NCBI GenBank assembly: GCA_942493385.1 | Contig: OW818699.1 | Coordinates: 1 to 64,000, forward strand | DNA from: UBA8389 sp942493385 | Lineage (GTDB): Bacteria; Bacteroidota; Bacteroidia; Bacteroidales; UBA1402 | DNA length: 64,000 bases | Direction of reading: 5' to 3' | Notes under the pieces: model-generated | The model's input: the letters and a program-made list of their open reading frames with translations, nothing else | Databases searched by the model: none | What the model was told of the DNA's origin: nothing | Part shown: positions 49,351-58,419 of the stretch, in pieces | How the letters are laid out: the number at the start of each line of letters is the position of its first letter | How positions within the stretch are numbered: the stretch's first letter is position 1 | Made by a program: the position numbers and the translations under genes

Positions 49351-50859
49351 ATGAAGACCATGATACGCAAATACAGACTTCTTGGATTGACACTGATCCT
49401 TAGCCTAGTAGGCATGATTGCTACTGCGCAAATTGTCTCCAGAACCAGTTATTTCGTGGAGAATTCCACGCACAGACACTTAATGAATCCGGCACTTGCT
49501 CCCACACGTGGCTATTTGAGCATACCTGCTCTCGGTGAATTATACGTGGGTATTGAATCAAACCTAAAGTTGCCCAATTTCATCTATCCGGCTATTGCAA
49601 GTTCAGGAGGGAAACCCATTACATTCCTGCATCCGTCCATAAACGGTGCTGACTTTATGGAAACACTCGGTGGTGACCAGTTTCTGAAAACCAACGTCCG
49701 CACCAGCATCCTTTCTTACGGGAGATGGATAGGCAGAACAGGTTTCTTGACTTTCGATGTAGGCGCTAGGGTGAATGTATCCCTGAATTTGCCGGAAGAC
49801 CTCTTTGCATTTGCAAAAATCGGGATGTCGAGTTCGGCAGGGAATACTTACCACATGGGAAACCTGATGGTGGATGGCAGTGTGATTGGTGAGGGTGCTT
49901 TGGGTTACTCGCTTAACTTAACCGAAGCCATTCGGGTAGGTGTAAAAGGGAAGTTCTTGGCAGGTGGCGCTCTTGTGAAAGCAGGGCTAAAGCAATTGGA
50001 TCTTACGATGACACCTAACAATTGGACCGTGACGACACAAGGCCAATTGGATGTCTATGGCAAGGGCATCACCTTCTCCAAAGATGCCGACGGTGTAATC
50101 GACTTACAAAACCCTATCCTTGGCAATTATGGACTCGGAGGCATGGGGATGGCTTTTGACCTCGGTATGGAGTGGGCACCGATCAAGAACTTCAGAGTGT
50201 CGGTTGCGGTCGTTGATTTTGGAAGCATCAAATGGAAAAAGGAGAATATTTTAACAGCAACATCATCGGGCACTGCATCTTACAGTGGCTTGTCTAACAT
50301 CAGCCCGGATAACACCGATTATAACGAACAGTTTACCACCATTACGAATAATCTGATGGAGGTTACAAAATTTAGGCAACAAACAGTGGCTGAAGATTTC
50401 ATTCAGAAACTGAACCCGACACTCAATGCAGGTGTGGAACTTGGATTAGTGGGCAATCGTGTCAGTATTGGTGGTCTTTATACGAGCCGATTACTGGAAG
50501 ATGGGGTACGTTATTCGGACATAATGGCCTCCTTTAACGTGAAACCTTTTAGTTGGTTCAACCTTTCAGCCAGTTACTCTGTCCAGCGCGGAAATCAGGA
50601 GATTTTTGGATTCGCACTTGGATTTGTTCCAGGTATCGCCAATATATTCCTAGCTTGTGACTATGTTCCGACACATTATGGAAAAATGGGGTCTATCCCA
50701 CTACCGTTAAGTGCTTTGACCACCAATATTCAACTTGGGGTGAGCATCCCGCTTAGCCGTCGGCCTGTCAAGAAAGTTGTCGAAGAAGAAGAAGAAGTAG
50801 AGGAATTGGATCCGTTGGAAGGCGTGCCGGCGATGGACGAAATCCCACCACAATATTGA
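49351..50859 (+). CDS. DUF5723-type outer-membrane barrel protein
   Basis: 502 residues. Signal peptide ends at ATA (26). The opening HLMNPALAPTRGYLSIPALG is typical of DUF5723 proteins, which resemble PorP/SprF-like barrels. Alternating beta strands run to the end, and the last ~30 residues are an acidic tail (VVEEEEEVEELDPLEG). It is co-transcribed with the preceding repeat lipoprotein (three-base gap) and followed by a hairpin terminator. A role as membrane anchor or partner of that lipoprotein is inferred. Confidence 0.8.
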   Translation: MKTMIRKYRLLGLTLILSLVGMIATAQIVSRTSYFVENSTHRHLMNPALAPTRGYLSIPALGELYVGIESNLKLPNFIYPAIASSGGKPITFLHPSINGADFMETLGGDQFLKTNVRTSILSYGRWIGRTGFLTFDVGARVNVSLNLPEDLFAFAKIGMSSSAGNTYHMGNLMVDGSVIGEGALGYSLNLTEAIRVGVKGKFLAGGALVKAGLKQLDLTMTPNNWTVTTQGQLDVYGKGITFSKDADGVIDLQNPILGNYGLGGMGMAFDLGMEWAPIKNFRVSVAVVDFGSIKWKKENILTATSSGTASYSGLSNISPDNTDYNEQFTTITNNLMEVTKFRQQTVAEDFIQKLNPTLNAGVELGLVGNRVSIGGLYTSRLLEDGVRYSDIMASFNVKPFSWFNLSASYSVQRGNQEIFGFALGFVPGIANIFLACDYVPTHYGKMGSIPLPLSALTTNIQLGVSIPLSRRPVKKVVEEEEEVEELDPLEGVPAMDEIPPQY

Positions 50860-50885
50860 GAATTTCAAAGACTTAAACAATTGGT

Positions 50886-50934
50886 AGTTGTCTTAAAAGG
50901 TTGCAAAAAAACAGCTTGCACTTTTGAGACAACT
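50886..50934 (+). terminator. Terminator after the DUF5723 gene
   Basis: AGTTGTCT.AAAAG..TGCA pairs with TGCACTTTTGAGACAACT (50917-50934) around a short A-rich loop. The tail TCCTTTT follows. This is a stable hairpin 26 bases after the stop codon. Confidence 0.8.
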
Positions 50935-50950
50935 TCCTTTTGGAAAGCAA

Positions 50951-51110
50951 CGTTTTAAGTAGCGAGTGCAGAGGCGAAGCTTGCTTCGACTATGCCGAGT
51001 CACGAAAAACGACTGTTAAGAATTAACGAACGTTTTAAGTAGCGAGTGCATAGGCGAAGCTTGATTCGACTATGCCGAGTCACGAAAAACGACTGTTAAG
51101 AATTAACGAA
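50951..51110. repeat. Tandem 80-bp repeat, two copies
   Basis: Copy 1 at 50951-51030 and copy 2 at 51031-51110 differ at only two positions of 80. Each contains a hairpin: GCAGAGGCGAAGC with GCTTCGACTATGC in copy 1, and GCATAGGCGAAGC with GATTCGACTATGC in copy 2. Both base changes lie in the stem; one improves and one worsens pairing. It also contains GTTAAGAATTAAC. No open frame spans it. It lies in a 309-base gap before sppA. The origin (short mobile repeat, duplicated regulatory element) is unknown. Confidence 0.9.
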
Positions 51111-51168
51111 ATCTTTTTTTTATCCGGTATTTAGCGTCATCTTTGTTCGTTCAATCAAAAATCAAATT

Positions 51169-52926
51169 ATGAAGCAGTTTTTAAAATTCACCCTGGCATC
51201 AATGTTGGGCGTTTTTATTGCTCTGACCCTTGTTTTTCTAATCTTGTTGGGAATTGCAGGAGCTATTTCAAGCTCTGAAAAATCGGTTGCCATTGTGGAA
51301 AACAGCATTTTGAAAATCGACCTGGACGGTACCATTCAGGAACAATCCATTGACAATCCCTTTGATTTCACCATTCCAGGATTACCCATGGACACCAAAA
51401 TTGGGAACCAAGGCCTTGACGATATTTTGGCAGCCATTAAGAAAGCCAAAACAAATGATAAGATAAAGGGTATCTATGTGATTTCGGGTGTACTGAACGC
51501 TGGCATGGCAACCGCCGAAGAAATCCGGAATGCCTTGATCGATTTTAAGAAGTCCGGAAAATTCATTTATGCTTATGGCGAAATGATGGATCAAAAAGAA
51601 TACTACATCGCTTCTGTGGCGAACAAAATCTTTTTCAATCCGGAAGGAATGCTCAATTTCCATGGTCTGGCAGCAACTCCCCTTTTCTTTAAAGGTACGT
51701 TGGAAAAAATCGGTGTAAAACCAGAAATTTTCCGAGTCGGCACCTTTAAATCGGCTGTTGAGCCTTATATAAACACTAAAATGAGTGACGCCAACCGTCT
51801 ACAGACTCAGGAATTGTTGAATGGCGTTTGGAGCAACGTCTTGGAAAGCATCTCAAAATCCAGGAAGATTTCAAAGGAAGAATTGAATCAATTGGCAAAC
51901 CGTAACATGTTGTTTGAAGCGGGCGCCGAATTGGTCAAAGCTAAATTGGCAGACAGTTTGCTGTACCAACCGGACATGATGAATTTCCTTTCTGTCGAAG
52001 CCGGTGTTGCCAATGTAGACGATTTGAAACTGGTCAGTGTCAAAGATTTGCTGACAGCTGTTGATGAATCGACCACCTTTGAAAAGGAAAAGGTCGCAAT
52101 TCTGTATGCAGAAGGTGAAATTTTCGATTCGGGTTCAGACGGTGTCGTATCAAAAGATTTGATTAAAGAAATTCAAAAAATTCAAAAGGATTCACTCGTT
52201 AAAGCAGTGGTGTTCAGAGTGAATTCTCCTGGTGGTAGCGCGTATGCATCCGAACAAATATGGAAAGCAATTTCCGAACTGAAATCAAAAAAACCAGTTG
52301 TGGTTTCCATGGGTGACTATGCCGCATCGGGTGGTTATTACATTTCGTGTTGTGCGGACAAGATTGTTGCAGCACCCAACACCATTACTGGCTCCATTGG
52401 CATTTTCGGGATGTTCTTCACCATGGATGAATTGTCCAAGAAAATCGGGCTTAATTTTGATGTAGTCAAAACGAATGACCTTGCCGATTTGGGTAATACC
52501 TTACGACCAATGTCCGTTCCTGAAAAAATGAAAATACAGGCTTATGTCAACCGAGGCTACGATCTATTCGTGAAACGTTGTGCCGACGGTCGCAAAATGG
52601 AAGACTCGGCTATTCGTAAAATTGCTGAAGGTAGGGTATGGACAGGAGTGCAAGCTAAAGAGATTGGCTTGATTGACGAAATTGGGGGTCTGGACAAGGC
52701 CATTCAACTAGCTGCCAAATTGGGCAAGATCACCAAATACCGCATGGTTTATTACCCTGAAAAGAAAGATTTCATGACGGAATTGATGGAAGAATTCTCT
52801 GGCGATACCAAACTAAAAATGGCAAAAGCTTTTCTTGGAGAAGAATATGCACCATTGTTGAAACTTAAAACCTCCAAGATTCAGACAGGCATTATGACCC
52901 GAATGGATGTCTTTGATATACAATGA
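51169..52926 (+). CDS. sppA: Signal peptide peptidase SppA, 67-kDa type
   Basis: Membrane-bound serine protease that degrades cleaved signal peptides. 585 residues, long form with tandem S49 domains. N-terminal membrane helix at ~8-32. Catalytic dyad: Lys194 in GTFKSAVEPY and Ser387 in DYAASGGYY. It starts the sppA-lpxK-PNP-thiL cluster and its end overlaps lpxK by 20 bases. A weak -7-like CATCTTTG at 51138-51145 may be its promoter. Confidence 0.95.
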   Translation: MKQFLKFTLASMLGVFIALTLVFLILLGIAGAISSSEKSVAIVENSILKIDLDGTIQEQSIDNPFDFTIPGLPMDTKIGNQGLDDILAAIKKAKTNDKIKGIYVISGVLNAGMATAEEIRNALIDFKKSGKFIYAYGEMMDQKEYYIASVANKIFFNPEGMLNFHGLAATPLFFKGTLEKIGVKPEIFRVGTFKSAVEPYINTKMSDANRLQTQELLNGVWSNVLESISKSRKISKEELNQLANRNMLFEAGAELVKAKLADSLLYQPDMMNFLSVEAGVANVDDLKLVSVKDLLTAVDESTTFEKEKVAILYAEGEIFDSGSDGVVSKDLIKEIQKIQKDSLVKAVVFRVNSPGGSAYASEQIWKAISELKSKKPVVVSMGDYAASGGYYISCCADKIVAAPNTITGSIGIFGMFFTMDELSKKIGLNFDVVKTNDLADLGNTLRPMSVPEKMKIQAYVNRGYDLFVKRCADGRKMEDSAIRKIAEGRVWTGVQAKEIGLIDEIGGLDKAIQLAAKLGKITKYRMVYYPEKKDFMTELMEEFSGDTKLKMAKAFLGEEYAPLLKLKTSKIQTGIMTRMDVFDIQ

Positions 52927-54130
52927 TCTAATAGATAAAAAAGTGACAACCTCTGTTTTTCGTTTCCTCTTGCTTCCACTTTCTTGGCTATACGGCATCG
53001 GCGTATGGATTCGGAACATCTTGTTCAATGCCGAGATTTTGCCTTCTGCCAGCTTTGACATGCCTGTCATTTCTGTAGGCAACATAACGGTAGGCGGAAC
53101 TGGAAAAACGCCTCATACGGAATATCTGATCCGAGCTTTGAGCAACGACTATCAGGTAGCGGTTTTGAGCCGTGGGTACAAGCGCAAAAGCAAAGGCTTT
53201 GTTTTGGCGGATTCAACAACAGGTCTTGCAGATTTGGGAGACGAACCCCTACAAATGAAGCGGAAGTTTCCGAACCTGATTGTTGCGGTGGATGAAAATC
53301 GCCGTCGGGGCATTCAGAAACTGATGAGTCCTAGCATGCAACCGTTCATCGATGTGATCCTTCTGGACGACGCCTACCAGCATCGCTATGTGAATCCAAG
53401 CATTTCCATCCTTTTGATCGATTACAACCGACTTATCCGTGAGGATTATCTCTTACCGGTTGGCAATTTGAGGGAACCTGCAGGGCAGATGAAGCGGGCA
53501 CAAATGGTTATCGTCAGCAAATGCCCGACTGATTTGACGCCAATGGATGTACGTATTTTAGGTACAAAAATCGGAGTTCTTCCCTATCAGTCCCTGTATT
53601 TCACCACCATGAAATATGGCCCATTGGAAAAATTGTTACCTACGGTTGAAGTCGCTGAAAAAAAGGCACAAGATCCTCTTGAATCACCCGATGCTTTTGT
53701 TGAAACAGAAGCCATTGCCACCGAAGTACCCATCGTAGGGATACTGCATTCGTTTGAACAAATCAAAGAACAGCGGATTCCCATACTTCTTTTGACCGGC
53801 ATTGCAACGCCTCTGAGTCTTGAAAGTCATGTTCGGCTTTTTGCACCGGAAGTCAAAGCCATGCATTTTGCCGACCATCATGAATTCAGCAAAAGGGATG
53901 CCCGAAAAATTGCTCAAGAATTTGAAATAATCAAGGCTGCCGGAGGTATCATCCTCACCACGGAGAAAGATGCTACACGCATCCGCAACAATCCATTTAT
54001 GCAGACTTTGGCCCCCAATATTTATTACCCGACGCTTGAAATCAACTTTCTGGAAGGTCAGGGCAGAACTTTTGAACAAAAAATAATGGATTATGTTAGG
54101 ATCAATAAAAGAAACCGCAAACTATCTTAA
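52907..54130 (+). CDS. lpxK: Tetraacyldisaccharide 4'-kinase
   Basis: Phosphorylates the 4' position of the lipid A precursor at the inner membrane. 407 residues. N-terminal membrane-associated helix ~15-40; Walker A GNITVGGTGKTPHTE at 58-72; LSRGYKRKSKGF after it; DDAYQHRYV and ILTTEKDATR are family motifs. It is longer than the usual ~330-350, with an acidic insertion at about residues 245-275 (EKKAQDPLESPDAFVETEA). It overlaps sppA by 20 bases and the following PNP gene by 38. Confidence 0.95.
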   Translation: MSLIYNDLIDKKVTTSVFRFLLLPLSWLYGIGVWIRNILFNAEILPSASFDMPVISVGNITVGGTGKTPHTEYLIRALSNDYQVAVLSRGYKRKSKGFVLADSTTGLADLGDEPLQMKRKFPNLIVAVDENRRRGIQKLMSPSMQPFIDVILLDDAYQHRYVNPSISILLIDYNRLIREDYLLPVGNLREPAGQMKRAQMVIVSKCPTDLTPMDVRILGTKIGVLPYQSLYFTTMKYGPLEKLLPTVEVAEKKAQDPLESPDAFVETEAIATEVPIVGILHSFEQIKEQRIPILLLTGIATPLSLESHVRLFAPEVKAMHFADHHEFSKRDARKIAQEFEIIKAAGGIILTTEKDATRIRNNPFMQTLAPNIYYPTLEINFLEGQGRTFEQKIMDYVRINKRNRKLS

Positions 54131-54905
54131 AACCAAAATGACCACCAGCCCTGAAACCGCCATCATACTTGGCACTGGTTTGGGTGAGCTGGTCAAAGAC
54201 ATCGATATTGAATTAGTAATCCCGTACGAAGAAATCCCCAATTTCCCGGTTTCGACCGTGGAAGGACACAGCGGCAAGCTGATTTTTGGAAAAATGGGCG
54301 GCAAGGATATTATGGCCATGCAAGGTCGTTTCCATTATTACGAAGGTTATTCCATGGAGCAAGTCACGTTTCCCATACGCGTCATGAAAGCAATCGGGAT
54401 CAAAACACTATTCCTCTCCAACGCTGCAGGTGGCATGAAAGAAGAATTTGTTGTCGGTGATCTGATGATGATTACCGATCACATCAATCGCTTTCCGGAA
54501 CATCCGCTTCGTGGAAAGAACCATTCTGAATTGGGCACCCGTTTTCCGGACATGAGCGATGCCTATTCACCCCGTTTGTGTAAAATGGCTCTTGAAATCG
54601 CTGCTGAAAAGGGCATTCGTCTTCATCAGGGTGTTTATGTGGGTACCTCCGGCCCTACGTTCGAAACTCCTGCAGAATACAAGTTCTTCAAAATAATTGG
54701 TGGCGATGCAGTAGGCATGTCTACCGTTCCTGAAGTAATCGTAGCCCGTCACGCGCAACTCGAATGCTTTGCCATTTCAGTCATTACAGACATCGGTTTG
54801 GAAGGCAAAATCGTGGAAGTCTCCCACGAAGATGTACAATTGGCAGCATTGGCGGCACAGCCGAAAATGACGGCCATCATGCGTGAAATCATCAAAAGAT
54901 CTTAA
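54093..54905 (+). CDS. Purine nucleoside phosphorylase, trimeric type
   Basis: Splits inosine/guanosine-type nucleosides with phosphate for purine salvage. 270 residues. Motifs: IILGTGLGEL (25-34), VEGHSGKLIFG with the phosphate-site His, GRFHYYEGY, FLSNAAGGM, and GTSGPTFETPAEYKFFK with DAVGMSTVPE near the base-binding site. Its start lies 38 bases inside lpxK; the family-like N-terminus supports this start. Followed by thiL after two bases. Confidence 0.95.
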   Translation: MLGSIKETANYLKTKMTTSPETAIILGTGLGELVKDIDIELVIPYEEIPNFPVSTVEGHSGKLIFGKMGGKDIMAMQGRFHYYEGYSMEQVTFPIRVMKAIGIKTLFLSNAAGGMKEEFVVGDLMMITDHINRFPEHPLRGKNHSELGTRFPDMSDAYSPRLCKMALEIAAEKGIRLHQGVYVGTSGPTFETPAEYKFFKIIGGDAVGMSTVPEVIVARHAQLECFAISVITDIGLEGKIVEVSHEDVQLAALAAQPKMTAIMREIIKRS

Positions 54906-54907
54906 AA

Positions 54908-55933
54908 ATGGCTGAACGTACAGAAATAAGTGAATTGGGCGAATTCGGCCTGATCAAACACCTCACGGAAAAAATTGAACTGAAAAATGCATCCAGCAAA
55001 GTAGGCGTCGGAGACGATGCAGCGGTGTTGGATTATACTGATAAAGAAGTCTTAGTCACTACAGACTTGTTGTTGGAAGGCATCCATTTCGACCTGACAT
55101 ACACCCCGTTACGCCATCTTGGCTATAAAGCTGCCGTGGTCAATTTCTCCGACATTTGCGCAATGAACGGATTGCCCAAACAGCTCATCGTTTCCATCGG
55201 TGTTTCCAGAAAATTCTCGGTGGAGCATCTGGATGAATTTTATGAAGGTCTGAAAGCTGCCTGTGAGATTTATGGCGTGGATTTGGTTGGCGGAGACACT
55301 TCAGCTTCCTTAACCGGTTTTCTGATTAGCATCACCTGCATCGGAGAAGCGGAAAAGGGCAAATCTGTTTTACGGAGTGGTGCACAAGCGAACGATTTGA
55401 TTTGTGTATCTGGAGATTTGGGCGCAGCCTTGATGGGACTGCATTTGTTGGAACGCGAGAAGAATGTTTTCTCGGACGAACCCAATGCACAACCGGATTT
55501 TACTGGACACGAATACATCCTTCAACGTCAATTGCGACCTGAAGCCAGAAAAGACATTATCGAACTTCTTGCCGAAAAAGGAATTCTTCCCACTTCCATG
55601 ATTGATATTTCGGACGGCCTTTCTTCTGAAATGCTGCACCTTTGTGATAGCAGCGATTGCGGATGTCGCATCTACGAAGAAAAGATTCCTATTGACTACC
55701 AGACGGCAGCCATGGCGGAAGAACTCAACATGAACCTAACTACGGCCGCTCTCAATGGTGGAGAAGACTATGAATTGCTTTTTACCGTGCCGTTGACGAT
55801 GCACGAAAAAATAGCTGCGATGAAAGAAATACATGTCATCGGACATATTTGTTCCAAAGACTTGGGTAGCCGCCTCTTAACCAGGGATGGAACCGAGTTC
55901 GATTTGATAGCCCAAGGTTGGAAAGCCGTTTAA
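54908..55933 (+). CDS. thiL: Thiamine-monophosphate kinase
   Basis: Makes thiamine diphosphate from thiamine monophosphate with ATP. 341 residues. Mg/ATP-binding GVGDDAAVLD at 33-42, VNFSDICAMNGLPKQ, VGGDTSAS, and DISDGLSSEMLHLC are ThiL hallmarks. Last gene of its cluster; a 169-base gap with the arg promoter follows. Confidence 0.96.
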   Translation: MAERTEISELGEFGLIKHLTEKIELKNASSKVGVGDDAAVLDYTDKEVLVTTDLLLEGIHFDLTYTPLRHLGYKAAVVNFSDICAMNGLPKQLIVSIGVSRKFSVEHLDEFYEGLKAACEIYGVDLVGGDTSASLTGFLISITCIGEAEKGKSVLRSGAQANDLICVSGDLGAALMGLHLLEREKNVFSDEPNAQPDFTGHEYILQRQLRPEARKDIIELLAEKGILPTSMIDISDGLSSEMLHLCDSSDCGCRIYEEKIPIDYQTAAMAEELNMNLTTAALNGGEDYELLFTVPLTMHEKIAAMKEIHVIGHICSKDLGSRLLTRDGTEFDLIAQGWKAV

Positions 55934-55983
55934 GTTGATTTTGCATATACTTTCACATAAACCCTCACTTTTACTTCAATATT

Positions 55984-55997
55984 TTGCATATTTGCAA
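55984..55997. promoter_or_regulatory. Candidate ARG-box-like palindrome
   Basis: TTGCATATTTGCAA is a 14-base palindrome (5-base arms) located 24 bases upstream of the argR -33 region. A related TTGCATATACTTTCA lies at 55941-55955, in line with paired ArgR boxes. ArgR boxes of this phylum cannot be confirmed by eye. Confidence 0.35.
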
Positions 55998-56024
55998 GAT
56001 TTTTGAAATTTAATGCATGTTTTG

Positions 56025-56066
56025 TTTGGCTAAACCGGATATCCTGACTACTTTTGCAGGATATCT
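56025..56066 (+). promoter_or_regulatory. Promoter of the arg/pro operon with embedded inverted repeat
   Basis: TTTG at 56025-56028, a 20-base spacer, and TACTTTTG at 56049-56056 form a consensus Bacteroidetes promoter. The -7 element is flanked by a 9-base inverted repeat, GATATCCTG (56038-56046) and CAGGATATC (56057-56065). A repressor bound there would block polymerase; ArgR autoregulation is the obvious candidate but not shown. Confidence 0.7.
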
Positions 56067-56102
56067 GTATTTTTATTCAAGAACCAGACAAACAGGCTCC
56101 CA

Positions 56103-56573
56103 ATGAAAGATAAATCAAACAGACTTCTACTCATAAAGGAAATCATCAAGAACAATAAGATCGGCAGCCAGGAAGAACTTCTGAACATGCTGAAAAAGAG
56201 CAACTTTGACCTCACCCAGGCCACTCTTTCAAGGGATTTGAAGCAACTGAAAGTCGCCAAAATGCCCGATTACGAAGGTGGATATGTATACGTCTTGCCC
56301 GATGGCCCAAACACCATCAAATCATCCTGGGCCAGAAATCAGGAAGCCTCCTACGTCGCCAACGGATTTATATCGGTCGACTTCTGCGGAGTTTTTGCCG
56401 TAGTCAAAACAAAGCCGGGTTACTCCGGTGGCATCGCTGCAGACCTGGACCAGAAAATTTCTTCAGACATACTTGGGACCATCGCCGGTGACGATACAAT
56501 CCTGATCATTCCTCGGGAACACATTTCCAGAGCCGAGTTGCTCCGAACGTTGTCCGAAGTACTTCCCGTCTAA
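56103..56573 (+). CDS. argR: Arginine repressor
   Basis: Arginine-responsive hexameric DNA-binding regulator. 156 residues. N-terminal winged helix with recognition segment TQATLSRDL at 38-46; C-terminal arginine-binding and oligomerisation domain with FAVVKTKPGYSGGIAADLD and GTIAGDDTI at 125-133. It begins the operon, so the repressor likely controls its own genes. An 88-base gap separates it from the GNAT gene. Confidence 0.95.
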   Translation: MKDKSNRLLLIKEIIKNNKIGSQEELLNMLKKSNFDLTQATLSRDLKQLKVAKMPDYEGGYVYVLPDGPNTIKSSWARNQEASYVANGFISVDFCGVFAVVKTKPGYSGGIAADLDQKISSDILGTIAGDDTILIIPREHISRAELLRTLSEVLPV

Positions 56574-56661
56574 AAAACACCCTGAGATCGTTAACGCCTT
56601 ACACCCCTTTGATCACACCGGGGCGATTTGACATTTAAAAAATGAAATTTAGCATATTGAA

Positions 56662-57210
56662 ATGGACGCAGTTATTGATGTGTTGATTGCCAATGAATCA
56701 CACGTAAAATACGTTGACACCATCTTGGATACCATTTCCGCCGCAGCGAAAGTGAGGGGAACTGGAATTGCACGTCGTTCACCAGATTACGTGACTCAAA
56801 AAATAATGGAGGGCAAAGCCATCATCGCACTTAACGGAGATGAGTTTGCCGGTTTCTGTTACATTGAGACTTGGGGGAACAAGCAATTTGTAGCCAATTC
56901 CGGTTTGATCGTGGTCGAGAAATTCCGTGGAAACGGATTGGCCAAACGCATCAAGCACAAAGCCTTTGAGCTATCCCGTGGTCGGTTCCCAAATGCAAAA
57001 CTCTTTGGTTTGACCACTGGGGCAGCCGTGATGAAAATCAACTACGAATTGGGCTATCGACCAGTCACTTACGCCGAACTGACGGATGATGATTCCTTCT
57101 GGCACGGTTGCATGAGCTGCGTGAATTACGACATCCTGCAACGACAGGAACGACGATTCTGCATGTGTACCGCTATGCTGTACGATCCGAAAGAACACGA
57201 GAAAAAATAA
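56662..57210 (+). CDS. GNAT acyltransferase, candidate N-acylglutamate synthase
   Basis: 182-residue GNAT protein. The acetyl-CoA signature is around VVEKFRGNGLAKRIKHKAFEL (residues ~92-112), with FGLTTGAAVMKINYELGYRP after it. A Cys-containing C-terminus (HGCMSCVNYDILQ, RFCMCTAMLYD) is unusual and is reminiscent of a metal site. It sits between argR and argG with nine bases to argG. No argA or argJ lies in the window, so it may catalyse the first step (N-acetyl- or N-succinyl-glutamate formation); this is inference from context. Confidence 0.8.
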   Translation: MDAVIDVLIANESHVKYVDTILDTISAAAKVRGTGIARRSPDYVTQKIMEGKAIIALNGDEFAGFCYIETWGNKQFVANSGLIVVEKFRGNGLAKRIKHKAFELSRGRFPNAKLFGLTTGAAVMKINYELGYRPVTYAELTDDDSFWHGCMSCVNYDILQRQERRFCMCTAMLYDPKEHEKK

Positions 57211-57219
57211 AATATTCCT

Positions 57220-58419
57220 ATGAAAGAAAAAGTAGTTCTGGCATTCAGCGGAGGTTTGGACACCTCGTTTTGTGCCAAATATTTGTCCGAAGACAAAGGT
57301 TACGACGTTTATACCGCTGTTGCCAACACGGGAGGCTTCAGCGATGAAGACTTGAAACGCATTGAAGCAAACGCTTACAAACTGGGTGCCGTCAAGCACG
57401 TCGCCCTGGATGTAACCAAAGAATATTACGAGAAGAGCATCAAGTACATGGTGTTCGGAAATGTGCTCCGGAATGGGACCTATCCCATTTCAGTGAGTTC
57501 GGAACGTATTTTCCAAGCCATCGCCATTATTGAATATGCTAAGGAAATTGGCGCGGAATATGTGGCACACGGTTCAACCGGGGCAGGGAACGACCAGATT
57601 CGTTTTGACCTGACTTTTAATGTGATGGCTCCGCACATCAAGATTCTGACCCCGACGCGTGACATGATCTTGACCCGCGAGTATGAAATCAATTATTTGA
57701 AGGAACACGGATTCGAAGCAGACTTCAAAAAGATGGAATACTCCATCAACAAGGGTTTATGGGGCACGTCCATTGGAGGTAAGGAAACGCTGAAATCGGA
57801 CAAAACGTTGCCGGAAGAAGCCTATCCGTCGCAACTGCTAGCCACAGGTGAAGAAATGTTGACCCTTGAATTCGAAAAAGGAGAAATTTGTGGTGTGAAC
57901 GGTGTTGCTTACGCCGACAAGGTGGAAGCCATCCAGAAAGTGGAAGAAATTGCCTGCCGCCACGCCATCGGTCGTGACATGCACATCGGTGACACCATCA
58001 TCGGGATCAAAGGCCGTGTTGGTTTTGAAGCAGCAGGACCCCTGGTCATCATCAACGCCCACAAAATGCTCGAAAAGCATACGTTGTCCAAATGGCAACA
58101 GTATTGGAAAGACCAAATTGGAACCTGGTATGGCATGTTCCTGCACGAAGCCCAATACCTGGAGCCTGTGATGCGTGACTGCGAAGCTTTCCTACAAAGC
58201 ACCCAGGAAAATGTGAGCGGAAAGGTCTATGTAAGTTTGAGACCCTACCATTATGTATTGGTCGGCATCGACAGTTCCTTTGATCTGATGAAATCGGAAT
58301 TCGGGGAATATGGAGAAACGCAGACTGCCTTCACGGCCGAAGACGCTAAAGGGTTTACCAAGATTTTGGGGAACTCGACCAAGATATTTCACGCAGTACA
58401 AAAGAAAAACGGAAAATAA
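57220..58419 (+). CDS. argG: Argininosuccinate synthase
   Basis: Joins citrulline and aspartate with ATP. 399 residues. PP-loop AFSGGLDTS at 8-16; HGSTGAGNDQIRFDL and SINKGLWGTSIGG are the citrulline/aspartate-binding motifs. It ends TAATG, sharing one base with the argC start, so translation is coupled. Confidence 0.97.
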   Translation: MKEKVVLAFSGGLDTSFCAKYLSEDKGYDVYTAVANTGGFSDEDLKRIEANAYKLGAVKHVALDVTKEYYEKSIKYMVFGNVLRNGTYPISVSSERIFQAIAIIEYAKEIGAEYVAHGSTGAGNDQIRFDLTFNVMAPHIKILTPTRDMILTREYEINYLKEHGFEADFKKMEYSINKGLWGTSIGGKETLKSDKTLPEEAYPSQLLATGEEMLTLEFEKGEICGVNGVAYADKVEAIQKVEEIACRHAIGRDMHIGDTIIGIKGRVGFEAAGPLVIINAHKMLEKHTLSKWQQYWKDQIGTWYGMFLHEAQYLEPVMRDCEAFLQSTQENVSGKVYVSLRPYHYVLVGIDSSFDLMKSEFGEYGETQTAFTAEDAKGFTKILGNSTKIFHAVQKKNGK

